Assembly (NCBI RefSeq): GCF_015694725.1
Contig: NZ_JADQDQ010000005.1
Location: 62,001 to 126,000, forward strand
Length of the DNA: 64,000 nucleotides
Reading direction: 5' to 3'
Origin: Hymenobacter jeongseonensis
GTDB lineage: Bacteria; Bacteroidota; Bacteroidia; Cytophagales; Hymenobacteraceae
Of the stretch, positions 25,411-34,161 are shown piece by piece; the stretch's first letter is position 1; each line of letters starts with the position of its first letter. The notes below the pieces were generated by a model that searched no databases, was not told the origin of the DNA, and saw only the letters and a list, made by a program, of their open reading frames with translations. The position numbers and the translations under genes are program-made.

Positions 25411-25905
25411 TTAGTTTAGATAGGCGTGCCAGTTCTGGTCAATGGTGCCCGCCGAGAGCTTCAGAAAGCCTGCCAACGTGGGCTTTTTCGGCTGCTGCCG
25501 AATGGTGAGACCGGCCTCGTTGGGCGTGTGGTGGCCCTTGGCGTGGTTGCAGCGAGCACAGGCAGTCAGCAGGTTAGTCCAGGACGACTCGCCGCCGCGG
25601 GAGCGTGGCACCACGTGGTCGAGGGTCAGGTTTTTGGTCGAGCCGCAGTACTGGCACTCAAAATGGTCGCGCTTGAAAATATTATGGCGGCTCAGAGCAA
25701 TGCCCTTGTAGGGCACACGCACATAGCGCTGCAAGCGAATGATGCTCGGCTTGGGATAGGCATGCGAAATGGTGCGCAAAACGCCTTGCTCTGACTTGGC
25801 CACCATTTCCGCTTTGTCAAGAAACAAGAGCACAAACGCCTTTTGCACGCTGCACAGGGTGATGGCGGTATAGTCGCCATTCAGCACTAACACTTTTTGG
25901 TCCAT
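25411..25905 (-). CDS. HNH endonuclease domain protein
   Basis: 164-aa protein with an HNH nuclease fold of the type widespread in Bacteroidota and cyanobacteria. An N-terminal segment (VLVLNGDYTAITLCSVQKAFVLLF) precedes the nuclease: zinc ligands CQYCG and CARCN, catalytic LDHVVPRSRGGESSWTN, then KGHHTP. Complete, with all HNH residues. Chromosomal copies like this are not linked to restriction or phage genes here and may act in DNA repair or processing; the actual role is unknown. Confidence 0.9.
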   Translation of the reverse strand: MDQKVLVLNGDYTAITLCSVQKAFVLLFLDKAEMVAKSEQGVLRTISHAYPKPSIIRLQRYVRVPYKGIALSRHNIFKRDHFECQYCGSTKNLTLDHVVPRSRGGESSWTNLLTACARCNHAKGHHTPNEAGLTIRQQPKKPTLAGFLKLSAGTIDQNWHAYLN

Positions 25906-26212
25906 ACACGCTTGGGGCTCGGATAACCCGCCGAAAGCTAGCGGTTTCCAAGCGGATAAACAAGCGGTATGGGGTTAAGTTCATCCAGCAATCAGCCGTA
26001 AAACCGAACGGTTCGGTTGAGCGCCGCCGAAGCATCACTGACGCTTCGTTTCCTGGTTTGTCATCCTGCCTGAAGCGAAGGACCTTCTCAGGTTTGCACG
26101 AATCGTTCGGCCAGCAAAAGATGCTTCCTTCGTTAGCAGGAAAAGCGGTGCAAGTCGAGATGCTTCGGCGGCGCTCAGCAGGACGTGGCCTTATGTGCTG
26201 TTTGCTCCGCTC
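25906..26212. other. Intergenic stretch with dispersed repeats, no gene seen
   Basis: 307 bases between two minus-strand genes with no credible ORF. It is filled largely by the repeat pair described at 26018-26177 and degenerate copies of the same words (GTCATCCTGC..GAAGCGAAGGACCTTCTCAGG at about 26059-26090). No promoter box was recognised. Confidence 0.6.
26018..26177. repeat. Inverted repeat pair of the dispersed family
   Basis: A perfect 19-bp inverted repeat: 26018-26036 (TGAGCGCCGCCGAAGCATC) pairs with 26159-26177. The right arm continues into CAGCAGGAC, matching the repeat at 24176-24212 in its GATGCTTCGG and GCGCTCAGCA words. Confidence 0.7.
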
Positions 26213-27004
26213 CTACTCTGGCAGCAGGCGCTTGAGGAGGCGCAGCTTGTGCGAGTAGCGCTGCCGGTCGCGGTTGTAAATGCCGTTGTGGTCGAGCGGG
26301 TCGAGGCGGACTTCGCCGTGGGCGTGCAGGATGAGGCCTTCATCCATCACCATGCCCACGTGCACGATGCGGCCCTCGGCGTTGTCGAAAAAGGCGAGGT
26401 CGCCGGGCTTGGCTTGGGCCACGAAATGGACGGGGCGGCCGTGGTCAATCTGCTGGCGGGCATCGCGCGGGAGCTGGATGCCTACCAAGCCGTAGAGCTG
26501 CTGGCACAGGCCGGAGCAGTCGAGGCCGAAGATGCTTTTGCCGCCCCACACGTAGGGCGCCTTCAGGTACATGAGGGCGATTTTGCGTAGCAGAGCGGCT
26601 TGGCGGGCAAAGTCGGGGGCGGCGGTGGGGTTGGTGGCCGTGCCGTTGAAGAAATAGCTGCGGTCGCCCACGCGCACGTTCATGCCGTCGAAAAATGGTA
26701 GGCGGCAGCCCAGCGTGAGGGGAATTTTGGTGGTGGCGTCGCTCACGGCCTGTACCACGTCGAGGGCGCGGGGGTGGTCCTGGGCGCACCACTGCGCGTA
26801 GTAATCCGACGAAACGGGCGTGTGCTGCTTGGTGTCAATCCAGCCCACGTAGTCGTCGGCGGCGAGCTGCACCTGGAGCCAGCTTTCCTGCGTCACCAAA
26901 ATCTGGTAGCACTCGCCAAACAGCAGCTGGGTAACCAGCTCGGCCCGGTCATTGGGCTCGGCACGGACGGGGACAGCGCTCAGGGCGCAGATACCGGGAT
27001 TCAA
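26213..27004 (-). CDS. NlpC/P60 (C40) peptidase with SH3-like domains
   Basis: Predicted peptidoglycan endopeptidase, about 263 aa. An N-terminal SH3-like region (SAVPVRAEPNDRAELVTQLLFGE, LQVQLAADDYVGWID) is followed by the NlpC/P60 domain: FLKAPYVWGGKS with catalytic Cys in FGLDCSGLCQQLY, HVGMVMDEG with the active-site His, and a downstream AHGEVRLD. I place the start at TTG 27004, giving an N-terminus of type MNPGICALS that matches Bacteroidota relatives; the frame reads to ATG 27082 through repeat-like sequence. No signal peptide is apparent from either start, as in many Bacteroidota C40 proteins. Confidence 0.88.
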   Translation of the reverse strand: MNPGICALSAVPVRAEPNDRAELVTQLLFGECYQILVTQESWLQVQLAADDYVGWIDTKQHTPVSSDYYAQWCAQDHPRALDVVQAVSDATTKIPLTLGCRLPFFDGMNVRVGDRSYFFNGTATNPTAAPDFARQAALLRKIALMYLKAPYVWGGKSIFGLDCSGLCQQLYGLVGIQLPRDARQQIDHGRPVHFVAQAKPGDLAFFDNAEGRIVHVGMVMDEGLILHAHGEVRLDPLDHNGIYNRDRQRYSHKLRLLKRLLPE

Positions 27005-27006
27005 AG

Positions 27007-27038
27007 GTGAATGGGCAAATGGGTGAATGAGTGAATGC
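27007..27038. repeat. Short tandem repeat, 4 x 8 bases
   Basis: Four imperfect octamers (GTGAATGG, GCAAATGG, GTGAATGA, GTGAATGC) lie directly upstream of the proposed TTG start of the C40 peptidase, in its leader. Copy-number change would alter leader length. Confidence 0.6.
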
Positions 27039-27106
27039 AAAGAACGGCAGCAATCCGATGAGCGTGAGGGATAGGAAGGCAAAAGGGCGAAATCACTCCC
27101 TTCTTG

Positions 27107-27565
27107 TTACATACGCTCCATGTCGCGCTTCTGGGCTTTTTCCTTGAGGTCGTTGCGCTTGTCGAACAGCTTTTTGCCTTGGGCCAAAGCAATTTCGATT
27201 TTGGCAAAGCCGCGGTCCGTCACAAACAGGCGCAGCGGGATGATGGTCAAGCCTTGGTCCACGCTTTTACCGGCCAGTTGCTTGAGCTCGCGCTTGTTGA
27301 GCAGGAGCTTGCGCTCGCGCATGGCGTCGTGGTTGTTGTAAGTGCCTAAGGAATAAGGCGCGATGCGAATGGAATGAATCCAGAGGCTGCCGTCGGTGTG
27401 GAACAGGCAGTAGCCGTCGGTCAGGTTCACGTTGCCTTCGCGGATGCTTTTGATTTCGGTGCCTTGCAGCATCACGCCCGCGTCGTACTTGGCCAGAAAG
27501 GTGTATTCGTGGCTGGCGCGGCGGTTTTTGATGTTGATGATGACAGGTTTATCGTCTTTGGCCAT
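27107..27565 (-). CDS. smpB: SsrA-binding protein SmpB
   Basis: Partner of tmRNA in ribosome rescue (trans-translation). From ATG 27565 the product is 152 aa, normal length: VIINIKNRRASHEYTFLAKYDAGVML, the conserved GTEIKSIREGNVNLTDGYC, IHSIRIAPY, RERKLLLNKRELKQL, GLTIIPLRLFV and a basic C-terminal tail (KKLFDKRNDLKEKAQKRD) that enters the mRNA channel. The frame extends upstream into the thioesterase gene; the internal Met is right. It begins 1 base after that gene's stop, so the pair is probably cotranscribed. The tmRNA gene itself is not in the window. Confidence 0.96.
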   Translation of the reverse strand: MAKDDKPVIINIKNRRASHEYTFLAKYDAGVMLQGTEIKSIREGNVNLTDGYCLFHTDGSLWIHSIRIAPYSLGTYNNHDAMRERKLLLNKRELKQLAGKSVDQGLTIIPLRLFVTDRGFAKIEIALAQGKKLFDKRNDLKEKAQKRDMERM

Positions 27566-27566
27566 G

Positions 27567-28007
27567 TTACTGGTTCGGTTCAGGAGGTGCGGGGGCCGCG
27601 GCTTCGGCTTGCAGCGCCGCAAAGTGGGCGGCCAGGCGGGCCCGCGACACGATGCGTTGGCCGGTGTGGCCGGTGGCGACAAGGCGGGGGCCCACTCGGG
27701 CTTCTACGGCACAACGCAAATTTGCGCCGTCGAGGACGTCAAAGGTAGCCGTAAGTGTCACGGTTTCGCCAGCAAAGGCGGGCGCGTGGTGCCGGATGGC
27801 TAACTCGGTGCCGATGCCTTCTTCGTCGGCGGCTTTCATTTCCAATACAAAAAGGCGGGCGGCCCACTCCATTTCGCGGCCCAGGGCGAAGGTGCTGAGA
27901 ACCCGATGAACGAGCCCGCCGGTATCCGGGCCAAAATCGGCAAAGTCCTGGGGCTGCACGACGTAGGAATGCGTCTTGGTAGCGCCGGAGCGGAAAGGGT
28001 TGGTCAT
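27567..28007 (-). CDS. Hotdog-fold acyl-CoA thioesterase
   Basis: 146-aa hotdog protein of the thioesterase superfamily, close in pattern to fluoroacetyl-CoA-thioesterase-like proteins: GLVHRVLSTFALGREMEW (with the helix that carries the catalytic acid), GTELAIRHHAPAFAGETVTLTATFDVL and a final strand ATGHTGQRIVSRARL. Substrate unknown; these enzymes hydrolyse small acyl-CoAs. Stops next to the smpB start. A palindromic repeat lies immediately upstream. Confidence 0.82.
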   Translation of the reverse strand: MTNPFRSGATKTHSYVVQPQDFADFGPDTGGLVHRVLSTFALGREMEWAARLFVLEMKAADEEGIGTELAIRHHAPAFAGETVTLTATFDVLDGANLRCAVEARVGPRLVATGHTGQRIVSRARLAAHFAALQAEAAAPAPPEPNQ

Positions 28008-28020
28008 AAGTAGTAAAGCA

Positions 28021-28098
28021 GTAGCGCGGACTTTTTAGTCCGCGTCACCGAACGACACCCGAACAGCGCGAGGACGCGGACTACAAAGTCCGCGCTAT
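28021..28098. repeat. Nested palindromic repeat (GCGGACT family)
   Basis: Two 26-base arms (28021-28046 and 28073-28098) pair with two mismatches. Each arm is itself a small hairpin, GCGGACT-TTTT-AGTCCGC or a variant, so the unit can fold as one long stem or as two short ones. It fills the gap between the thioesterase and tsaD genes. Confidence 0.85.
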
Positions 28099-28104
28099 AA
28101 TCCG

Positions 28105-29118
28105 CTACGTCAGTTTGAGGCGCGGGTCGGGGCTGGTGAGCTGGGTGGCGAATTCGCCGGCTTCGTATTGAAAATGGGCTGTCATGGCCACCATCGCAGC
28201 GTTATCGGTACAGAAGGCAAAATCCGGAATGAAGACTTCCCACCCTTGGGTCACGGCTTCGGCTTCCAGCGCGGTGCGCAAGCCGGAGTTGGCCGCTACC
28301 CCACCGGCCAAAGCAACTTGCGTCAGGCCCGTATCGGCGGCGGCGCGGCGGAGCTGGCGGAGTAGCGTGGCCATGATGGTGTGCTGAATGCTGGCGCACA
28401 GGTCGGGCAGGTTTTCGGCCACGAAGTCGGGGTTGGCGGCGGTTTCTTTCTTTATGAAATACAGCACCGATGTTTTCAGGCCGCTGAAAGAGAAGTCGTA
28501 GCCCGGCATGGCGCCCACGGGAAAGGGAAAGCGGGTGGGGTTGCCGGCGCGGGCCAGTTTGTCGAGGTGCGGGCCGCCGGGGTAAGGCAGGCCGAGCAGC
28601 TTGGCGGTTTTGTCGAATGCCTCGCCGGCGGCGTCGTCAATGGTTTGGCCCAGAATTTCCATCTCCAGCGCCGACTTCACCACGACCAGCTGGGTGTGGC
28701 CGCCGCTCACCGTGAGGCAGAGGAACGGGAAAACGGGCTTGGGGTCGCGCAGAAAGTGAGCCAGGATGTGGGCCCGCATGTGGTTCACGGCCAGCAGCGG
28801 CTTATCCAGAGCCAGGGCCAGGGTTTTGGCAAACATCCCTCCTACCAACAAGGAACCCAGCAAGCCCGGGCCCTGGGTAACGGCCACAGCGTCGAGTTGG
28901 CCTTTGGTGATGCCGGCTTCTCGGAGCGCGGCCGTCACCACGGGCAGCAGGTGCTGCTGGTGGGCGCGCGAAGCCAGTTCGGGCACCACGCCGCCGTACT
29001 GCTCGTGTACTTTTTGGGTGGCCACCACGTTGCTCAGCAGCTGGCCACCGGCCAATACGGCGGCCCCGGTGTCGTCGCAGGATGATTCGATGGCGAGGAT
29101 GATGGGATGAGCGAGCAT
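28105..29118 (-). CDS. tsaD: tRNA N6-threonylcarbamoyladenosine synthase, TsaD
   Basis: Catalytic ASKHA-fold subunit that transfers threonylcarbamoyl to A37 of ANN-decoding tRNAs. The 337-aa protein is full length: ILAIESSCDDTGAAVL, VVPELASRAHQQH, QGPGLLGSLLVG, the metal-binding NHMRAHILAH, CLTVSGGHTQLV, DDAAGEAFDKTAKLLGLPYPGGP, DFSFSGLKTSVL, VALAGGVAANSGLR and FCTDNAAMVA with the second metal site Asp. Partner genes tsaB, tsaC and tsaE are not in the window. An exact -7 box lies 127 bases upstream. Confidence 0.97.
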   Translation of the reverse strand: MLAHPIILAIESSCDDTGAAVLAGGQLLSNVVATQKVHEQYGGVVPELASRAHQQHLLPVVTAALREAGITKGQLDAVAVTQGPGLLGSLLVGGMFAKTLALALDKPLLAVNHMRAHILAHFLRDPKPVFPFLCLTVSGGHTQLVVVKSALEMEILGQTIDDAAGEAFDKTAKLLGLPYPGGPHLDKLARAGNPTRFPFPVGAMPGYDFSFSGLKTSVLYFIKKETAANPDFVAENLPDLCASIQHTIMATLLRQLRRAAADTGLTQVALAGGVAANSGLRTALEAEAVTQGWEVFIPDFAFCTDNAAMVAMTAHFQYEAGEFATQLTSPDPRLKLT

Positions 29119-29445
29119 AGTAAATCCGTGTTTTCTATCAATTAAGTCTCTCTTCTAATCCGTGGGTGAGCAAAGCAGCACGGCGAGCTGCCCAAGCAGG
29201 GCAAACCGGCCCGATGGTATGTGCCCGGCTGCGAGGCGAGTGGGCAAAGGTAAGGGCGCCTTATTACGGAGGACACGCAGTGGCCAGGGCGGAATAGAAG
29301 GAGTCAAAAGCGTTGAACCCGGCTGCTAAATGGGCCGTTCCTTTGGCTTGATAGTTGGCCATGTTGTTGGCTGTTGCCGCAAACGGCTAAAAAACCGCAA
29401 CTTTGCGGATTACCTCGCGTTTTCCGCTTAATATCTCTTCACTCG
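29119..29445. other. Divergent intergenic region, tsaD / TamB-like
   Basis: 327 bases between divergent genes. It holds an exact minus-strand -7 box (29245-29252) and a one-mismatch plus-strand box CAACTTTG at 29398-29405, which would give a leader of about 35 nt for the TamB-like gene. No ORF or RNA gene is evident. Confidence 0.6.
29245..29252 (-). promoter_or_regulatory. -7 box upstream of tsaD
   Basis: Plus CAAAGGTA reads TACCTTTG on the minus strand. The leader to the tsaD ATG would be about 120 nt. Confidence 0.45.
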
Positions 29446-32400
29446 GTGCGTCGTTTCTTCACTATTCTGCTTAAAGTACTGCTGGTTATTGGGCTGGTGG
29501 TGGCAGTGGCCGTGGTGGGGGCAATGGTGGCGCTGCGGGTGCCCAGCGTGCAAACGCAGCTGGCGCACAAGGCCGCCGATGTGCTGACCCGGAAGCTAGG
29601 ACAACGCGTAACGATAGGCCGCGTGGACATTCGGCCCTTTTCCAGCGTGCTGCTCCAAGGCGTGCGGGTTCAGGACCGGACCGGGGGCGAACTGTTCAGC
29701 ATTGGGCGGGCTGATGCGGATATTTCTTTGTTTTCGGTCTTTGACCCGCGGCACCTCCACATTGCGAAGCTGACGCTGAATGAGCCCCGCTTTGTACTGA
29801 AAAACCTGGCGGGCCAGCCCGATACCACCACCTTCAACCAATTTATGGCGGCGGTGAAACGGTTGATGGGGCCATCGGACACCACCCAATCGGCCCCTTT
29901 TGACTTTAAAATTGCGGACGTGGCCTTGCGCAACGGCCATTTCGCCATCGAAAAAGCCGACGTGCCCCGGGCGGCTACTTACGGCAAAAGCATCGACTAC
30001 GCCCACATGGTGGTAGATAGCATCTACGCCGATGTGTCCAACATCCGCCTCGGCGACACGCTGGGCCTGCGCATCAGCAACCTGCACGCCGTGGAAACGC
30101 CGTCGCAGTCGCAGCTGCGCGAAATCACGGCCGACATGCTGTATGGCCCGCATTTCTGGGAGTTCAAAAACCTGAGCCTGCGCGTGGGACGCAGCCAAAT
30201 CAAAGATTACCTGCGTTTTGAATTTCGGGTGTTCAGCAACTTCACCGATTTTAACGACTCGATGAAGACCATTACCCGCTTGCGCAACGCGCGGGTGTAT
30301 ACGGACGACATCGCCAAGTTTGCCCCGCAACTGGCGACGCTGCACGACGCCATCACGATTTCGGGCGACGCCTCCGGCTATGTGCGCGACTTCAAAGTGA
30401 ACGATTTGGACGTGCGCTACGGCCAGGGCACGCACATTGTGGCCAAGCGTGCCCACGCCGACAACCTGCCCAACTACCGCGAAAGCTTCATCGACCTGCG
30501 CCTGATGCCTTCGGTGGTGGTGACCAGCGACCTGAAGCGCTGGCTGCCGGCCTCGGCCAACAAAATAGTCCAGCGCCTCGGCACCGTGAAGCTGCAGGGC
30601 CAAATACTGGGGTTCTACAACGACTTCGTAGCCAATGCCTCCTTCGATACAGCCCTGGGCTTTGTGGCAACGGACGTCAACCTCAAAACCAAAACCGACC
30701 TCACCCGCGCCGCCTACCAAGGCACGGTGCGCACCAACTCGTTTCAGCTGGGCAAGTTTTTGGGAGACGAAAGCGTGGTGCGCGACGTAACCATGAACGG
30801 TCGCGTGGCGGGCGTTGGCTTCCTGCCGCCGTTTGCGCGGGGTACGGCCACTGTGCTGGTGCCAAGCATCTGGCTGAAAGGCTACCGGTACCACAACATT
30901 GCGCTGAACGGCGACTTCCATCAGCAGGCGTTTGAGGGGCGCATGAGCATCAACGACCCGGCCGTGCGCCTCGTGGCCAACGGCCGCATTGACCTAGACC
31001 GCGCGCACCAGGACGTGGACATCAAAACCCGCATCGAGCGGGCCGACTTGCGCACGCTGGGCCTCATGCGGCAGCGCCTTGTGGTGGCCACCACGGCCCA
31101 GGTGAAATTCCGGGGCGTGCAGCTCGACTCTCTCATCGGCCACGCCTACCTACGCAACTCCACGTTCACCCTCGATAACCGCAAGCTCAAACTCGATACC
31201 CTTGATGTGGTGAGCACCCGCAACAGCCGCAACCAGCGCCGCGTGACCGTGCGCTCCGAGGCGGCCGACGCCAGCGTGGCCGGCACCTTCAACACGTCGG
31301 ATGTGGTGCGCGACGTGCAAACGCTGCTCACCGAGTACCGGCTCAACTTTGAAAGCAACGACGCCGCCACCGAGGCCTACTACCGGCGCAAGCGCCAGCG
31401 GGTGCTGCCGGTGTATCAGATTGACTTATTGCTTAACCTGAAGCGGCCCAACCCGGTCCTGTCCCTGTTTGTGCCGGAACTGCGGGTAGCCGATGGCAGC
31501 CGCATCGACGGCTCGTTCCGGAGTGGGGAAACCTCCATCTTCCAGCTAGGCGGCCACCTCGACAGCCTGCGCTACGGCCCGGTGAGCACCGTAAATAACG
31601 ATTTTGACTTTCTGACGTCGAAATTGCCTTACAAGCCCGAGGTGCTGGCGCAGGCCAGCATCACCAGTGCACAGCAGGTCCTCCCCACGGTGGGCCGCAC
31701 CGAGAAATTCATTGTGGAGGGCGTGTGGGACCAGGAGCGCATTAATTTCTCGACTTCCCTGGCCCAAACGGGCACCACGAACAAGGCCACCATCAACGGG
31801 TCATTGGCATTTTTGCCGCGGGCGGTGGAGGTGGTTTTTCGTCAGTCGGGCCTACACCTGCTGGACAAAGACTGGACCATCGCGGCCGACAACTCGGTGC
31901 GCATTTCGGACTATGGCCGCGAGTTTGACATTAGTAACCTGACTTTTAGCAACGGCGTGCAGTTTGTGGGCGCGCAGGGCTTTATCTCGGCCGATGCCAG
32001 CAAGCCGCCCCTGGAATTGCAGGTAAAGGACTTTGAGCTGGCGACCCTGAACAGCCTGACCGGCCAGCAACTGGGCGGCCGCGTGAATGCCCAGGGCACG
32101 GTGAGCGGCGTCTACGGTCCCCTCACCATCAACACCACGTTGGGCGTGGATTCGCTGACGTACCAAGGCACCTTAATCGGCCAGGTAGCGGGGCGCGGCG
32201 ACTGGGACAACAATACCAGCAAGCTTCGCCTGAACATGGACGTGGCCCGCGACGGACAATCGGTGCTCACCGTGCTGGGCGACCTTGCCCCCAAGGATGC
32301 GACCAACCAATTCAACCTAACGGGCACCCTCAACGATGCCCCGGTGGTGCTGGCGCAGCCTTTTCTGGGCACTCTCTTTCGGAACTTGGGCGGCACCGGC

Positions 32401-34050
32401 CGCGGCCAGCTCCGGCTCACGGGCCGGTTTGACGCGCCTAACCTCCTGGGCCAGGTCGACGTGAGCAACGGACGGCTCACCTTCGGCTACTTGGGCACCA
32501 CCTACACATTTTCCGACCGTATTTCCTTCACCAACAGCACGATTGAGTTCCGGAGAATTCGCCTGCGCGACGTGCTGGGCAATACCGGCACAGTGGACGG
32601 CATTGTGAGCCACCACGGCTTTAAAGACATGAGCCTGGATATTGCGGCCAGTTTCCGCAAGATGCAGGTACTCAACACCACCCGCAAGGACAACGAACTG
32701 TATTTCGGCACGGCCTACGCCACTGGCACAGCCCGTGTCACGGGGCCTACCAACGACCTCGACATCAACGTACGGGCCACCAGCGAGTCGGGCACGCGCA
32801 TTTCGCTTCCGCTTGATAACGCTGCCCGTGCCCAGAAAGCGGGCTACATCAAGTTCGTCAACAACAACCCCGTGGGCGATACCGTGCTGTTGAAAAAGCC
32901 CAAACCGGTGGCCGTACAGGAAAAAATCGACCTTTCGGGCCTCCGGCTCGACATGAACCTGACCATTACCCCCGACGCCTACCTGGAAATCCTGCTCGAT
33001 GAAAGCACCGGCGACGTGATTCGCGGCTCGGCGGCCGGGCAGTTGCGCATGGCTATTGATACGCGGGGCGAGTTCAATATGTACGGCCAGGTCGAGATTG
33101 TGCGCGGCGCCTATAATTTCACCTTGCAGGGCCTCATCAACAAGGAATTTGTGGTGCGCCCGGGCGGCATCATTTCCTGGAACGGCGACCCGTTGGCCGG
33201 CGAAATGAACGTGACCGCCATCTATACCCAGCGCACGTCGCTGGCGCCGGTGCTGGGCACAGCCAGCAATGGCAGCGCGGCCGTAGTGCCCGTCACGGCC
33301 GTGATGAACTTGACCGGGCCGTTGCTGCTGCCGGCCATTAAGCTAAACTTGGAATTCAACGACGCACCGGGCACGCTCCAAGGCGACCTGGCCGCTTTCA
33401 CCTCTTCGTTGCGAAATGACGAGCAGGAGCTTAACCGCCAGGTGTTCAGCCTTCTGGTATTTAAGCAGCTTTCTCCGTTGGGTTCTTTTGGCAACACCAT
33501 TTCGCTGCGGGGACAAGACAACACGGTGCAAAACAGCCTGGGCCAGATACTGAGCACCCAGTTGGGCTTGCTCACTTCGCAAATCGACCAGAATCTGGAA
33601 ATTGATTTCAACATCAACGGCCTTACTTCGGAGCAGTTGCAGGCCCTGCAGGTGCGCCTGAGCTACTCGTTGCTCAATGGCCGCTTGCGCGTGACCCGCG
33701 AGGGAGGATTTACCAGCAACGCCAACTTAGTGAACAGCCCAGGCACCGTTCCCGGCGCGCCCGGCAACATTGCCGGCCAAGCCTCATTGCTCGGCGACTT
33801 GAGTTTGGAATACTACCTGCGGCCCGACGGCAAGTTCCGCACCAAGCTGCGCTACGAAACCACTCCGCGCGACCTGGAAACCATCAACCAACCCCGCGCG
33901 GGCCTGTCGTTGCTGCACACCGAGCAGTTCAACACCTTTGCGGAATTGTTCAGCCGCAAAAACCTGAAGCGCAAGGAGCGCAACACCCAGAAAGCCCGGG
34001 AGGGCCGGGAAGTGCTGACCGTGGACGAAGACCCGCGCACAAATCTTTGA
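29446..34050 (+). CDS. TamB-like translocation and assembly module protein
   Basis: Giant envelope protein of about 1534 aa. One N-terminal membrane helix (LLKVLLVIGLVVAVAVVGAMVAL) is followed by an AsmA-like start (VQTQLAHKAADVLTRKLGQRVTIGRV) and more than 1200 residues of repetitive beta-strand sequence, expected to form the hydrophobic groove of TamB/AsmA/Vps13-like lipid-transfer proteins. The C-terminal DUF490-type domain is clear: GQVEIVRGAYNFTLQGL, NKEFVVRPGGIISWNGDPLAGEMN, NRQVFSLLVFKQLSPLG. Likely role: phospholipid transport to, or protein assembly in, the outer membrane. I start at GTG 29446; TTG 29374 lies upstream of the likely -7 box. No TamA/BamA gene is adjacent. Confidence 0.9.
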   Translation: MRRFFTILLKVLLVIGLVVAVAVVGAMVALRVPSVQTQLAHKAADVLTRKLGQRVTIGRVDIRPFSSVLLQGVRVQDRTGGELFSIGRADADISLFSVFDPRHLHIAKLTLNEPRFVLKNLAGQPDTTTFNQFMAAVKRLMGPSDTTQSAPFDFKIADVALRNGHFAIEKADVPRAATYGKSIDYAHMVVDSIYADVSNIRLGDTLGLRISNLHAVETPSQSQLREITADMLYGPHFWEFKNLSLRVGRSQIKDYLRFEFRVFSNFTDFNDSMKTITRLRNARVYTDDIAKFAPQLATLHDAITISGDASGYVRDFKVNDLDVRYGQGTHIVAKRAHADNLPNYRESFIDLRLMPSVVVTSDLKRWLPASANKIVQRLGTVKLQGQILGFYNDFVANASFDTALGFVATDVNLKTKTDLTRAAYQGTVRTNSFQLGKFLGDESVVRDVTMNGRVAGVGFLPPFARGTATVLVPSIWLKGYRYHNIALNGDFHQQAFEGRMSINDPAVRLVANGRIDLDRAHQDVDIKTRIERADLRTLGLMRQRLVVATTAQVKFRGVQLDSLIGHAYLRNSTFTLDNRKLKLDTLDVVSTRNSRNQRRVTVRSEAADASVAGTFNTSDVVRDVQTLLTEYRLNFESNDAATEAYYRRKRQRVLPVYQIDLLLNLKRPNPVLSLFVPELRVADGSRIDGSFRSGETSIFQLGGHLDSLRYGPVSTVNNDFDFLTSKLPYKPEVLAQASITSAQQVLPTVGRTEKFIVEGVWDQERINFSTSLAQTGTTNKATINGSLAFLPRAVEVVFRQSGLHLLDKDWTIAADNSVRISDYGREFDISNLTFSNGVQFVGAQGFISADASKPPLELQVKDFELATLNSLTGQQLGGRVNAQGTVSGVYGPLTINTTLGVDSLTYQGTLIGQVAGRGDWDNNTSKLRLNMDVARDGQSVLTVLGDLAPKDATNQFNLTGTLNDAPVVLAQPFLGTLFRNLGGTGRGQLRLTGRFDAPNLLGQVDVSNGRLTFGYLGTTYTFSDRISFTNSTIEFRRIRLRDVLGNTGTVDGIVSHHGFKDMSLDIAASFRKMQVLNTTRKDNELYFGTAYATGTARVTGPTNDLDINVRATSESGTRISLPLDNAARAQKAGYIKFVNNNPVGDTVLLKKPKPVAVQEKIDLSGLRLDMNLTITPDAYLEILLDESTGDVIRGSAAGQLRMAIDTRGEFNMYGQVEIVRGAYNFTLQGLINKEFVVRPGGIISWNGDPLAGEMNVTAIYTQRTSLAPVLGTASNGSAAVVPVTAVMNLTGPLLLPAIKLNLEFNDAPGTLQGDLAAFTSSLRNDEQELNRQVFSLLVFKQLSPLGSFGNTISLRGQDNTVQNSLGQILSTQLGLLTSQIDQNLEIDFNINGLTSEQLQALQVRLSYSLLNGRLRVTREGGFTSNANLVNSPGTVPGAPGNIAGQASLLGDLSLEYYLRPDGKFRTKLRYETTPRDLETINQPRAGLSLLHTEQFNTFAELFSRKNLKRKERNTQKAREGREVLTVDEDPRTNL

Positions 34051-34056
34051 ATCCAG

Positions 34057-34106
34057 TACCCGTTTATCAGGGGCGCTGCTGCAACTTCGCAGCCCCCGAA
34101 CGGGTA
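34057..34106 (+). terminator. Possible stem-loop after the TamB-like gene
   Basis: Outer stem TACCCGTT (34057-34064) with AACGGGTA (34099-34106) and an inner GGGG/CCCC plus GCTGC/GCAGC stem. Only a weak T-rich tail follows, so termination is uncertain. Confidence 0.45.
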
Positions 34107-34145
34107 ATTGTTCGCCGATACCTGCCAACTGAAAACTGCTCCGAG

Positions 34146-34153
34146 TACCTTTG
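34146..34153 (+). promoter_or_regulatory. -7 box for the ftsX operon
   Basis: Exact TACCTTTG, 16 bases before the ftsX ATG at 34162, implying a nearly leaderless message. This argues against the longer in-frame start at 34108. Confidence 0.55.
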
Positions 34154-34161
34154 CCGATAAT

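Noticed and set aside
25411..25905. HNH gene as part of a restriction system or homing element
   Set aside because: No methyltransferase, specificity subunit, intron or intein is present; such stand-alone HNH genes are common in this phylum.
27740..27747. CAAAGGTA (minus-strand TACCTTTG) inside the thioesterase gene
   Set aside because: Could drive smpB, but it lies in coding sequence 175 bases from the smpB start and the genes abut; chance is equally likely.
29596..30921. Long minus-strand frame opposite the TamB-like gene
   Set aside because: Codon-bias shadow of a certain gene; composition is atypical and no motif is present.
34108..34161. Longer ftsX start
   Set aside because: The -7 box at 34146 lies inside this extension, and the extra residues are not hydrophobic or conserved.
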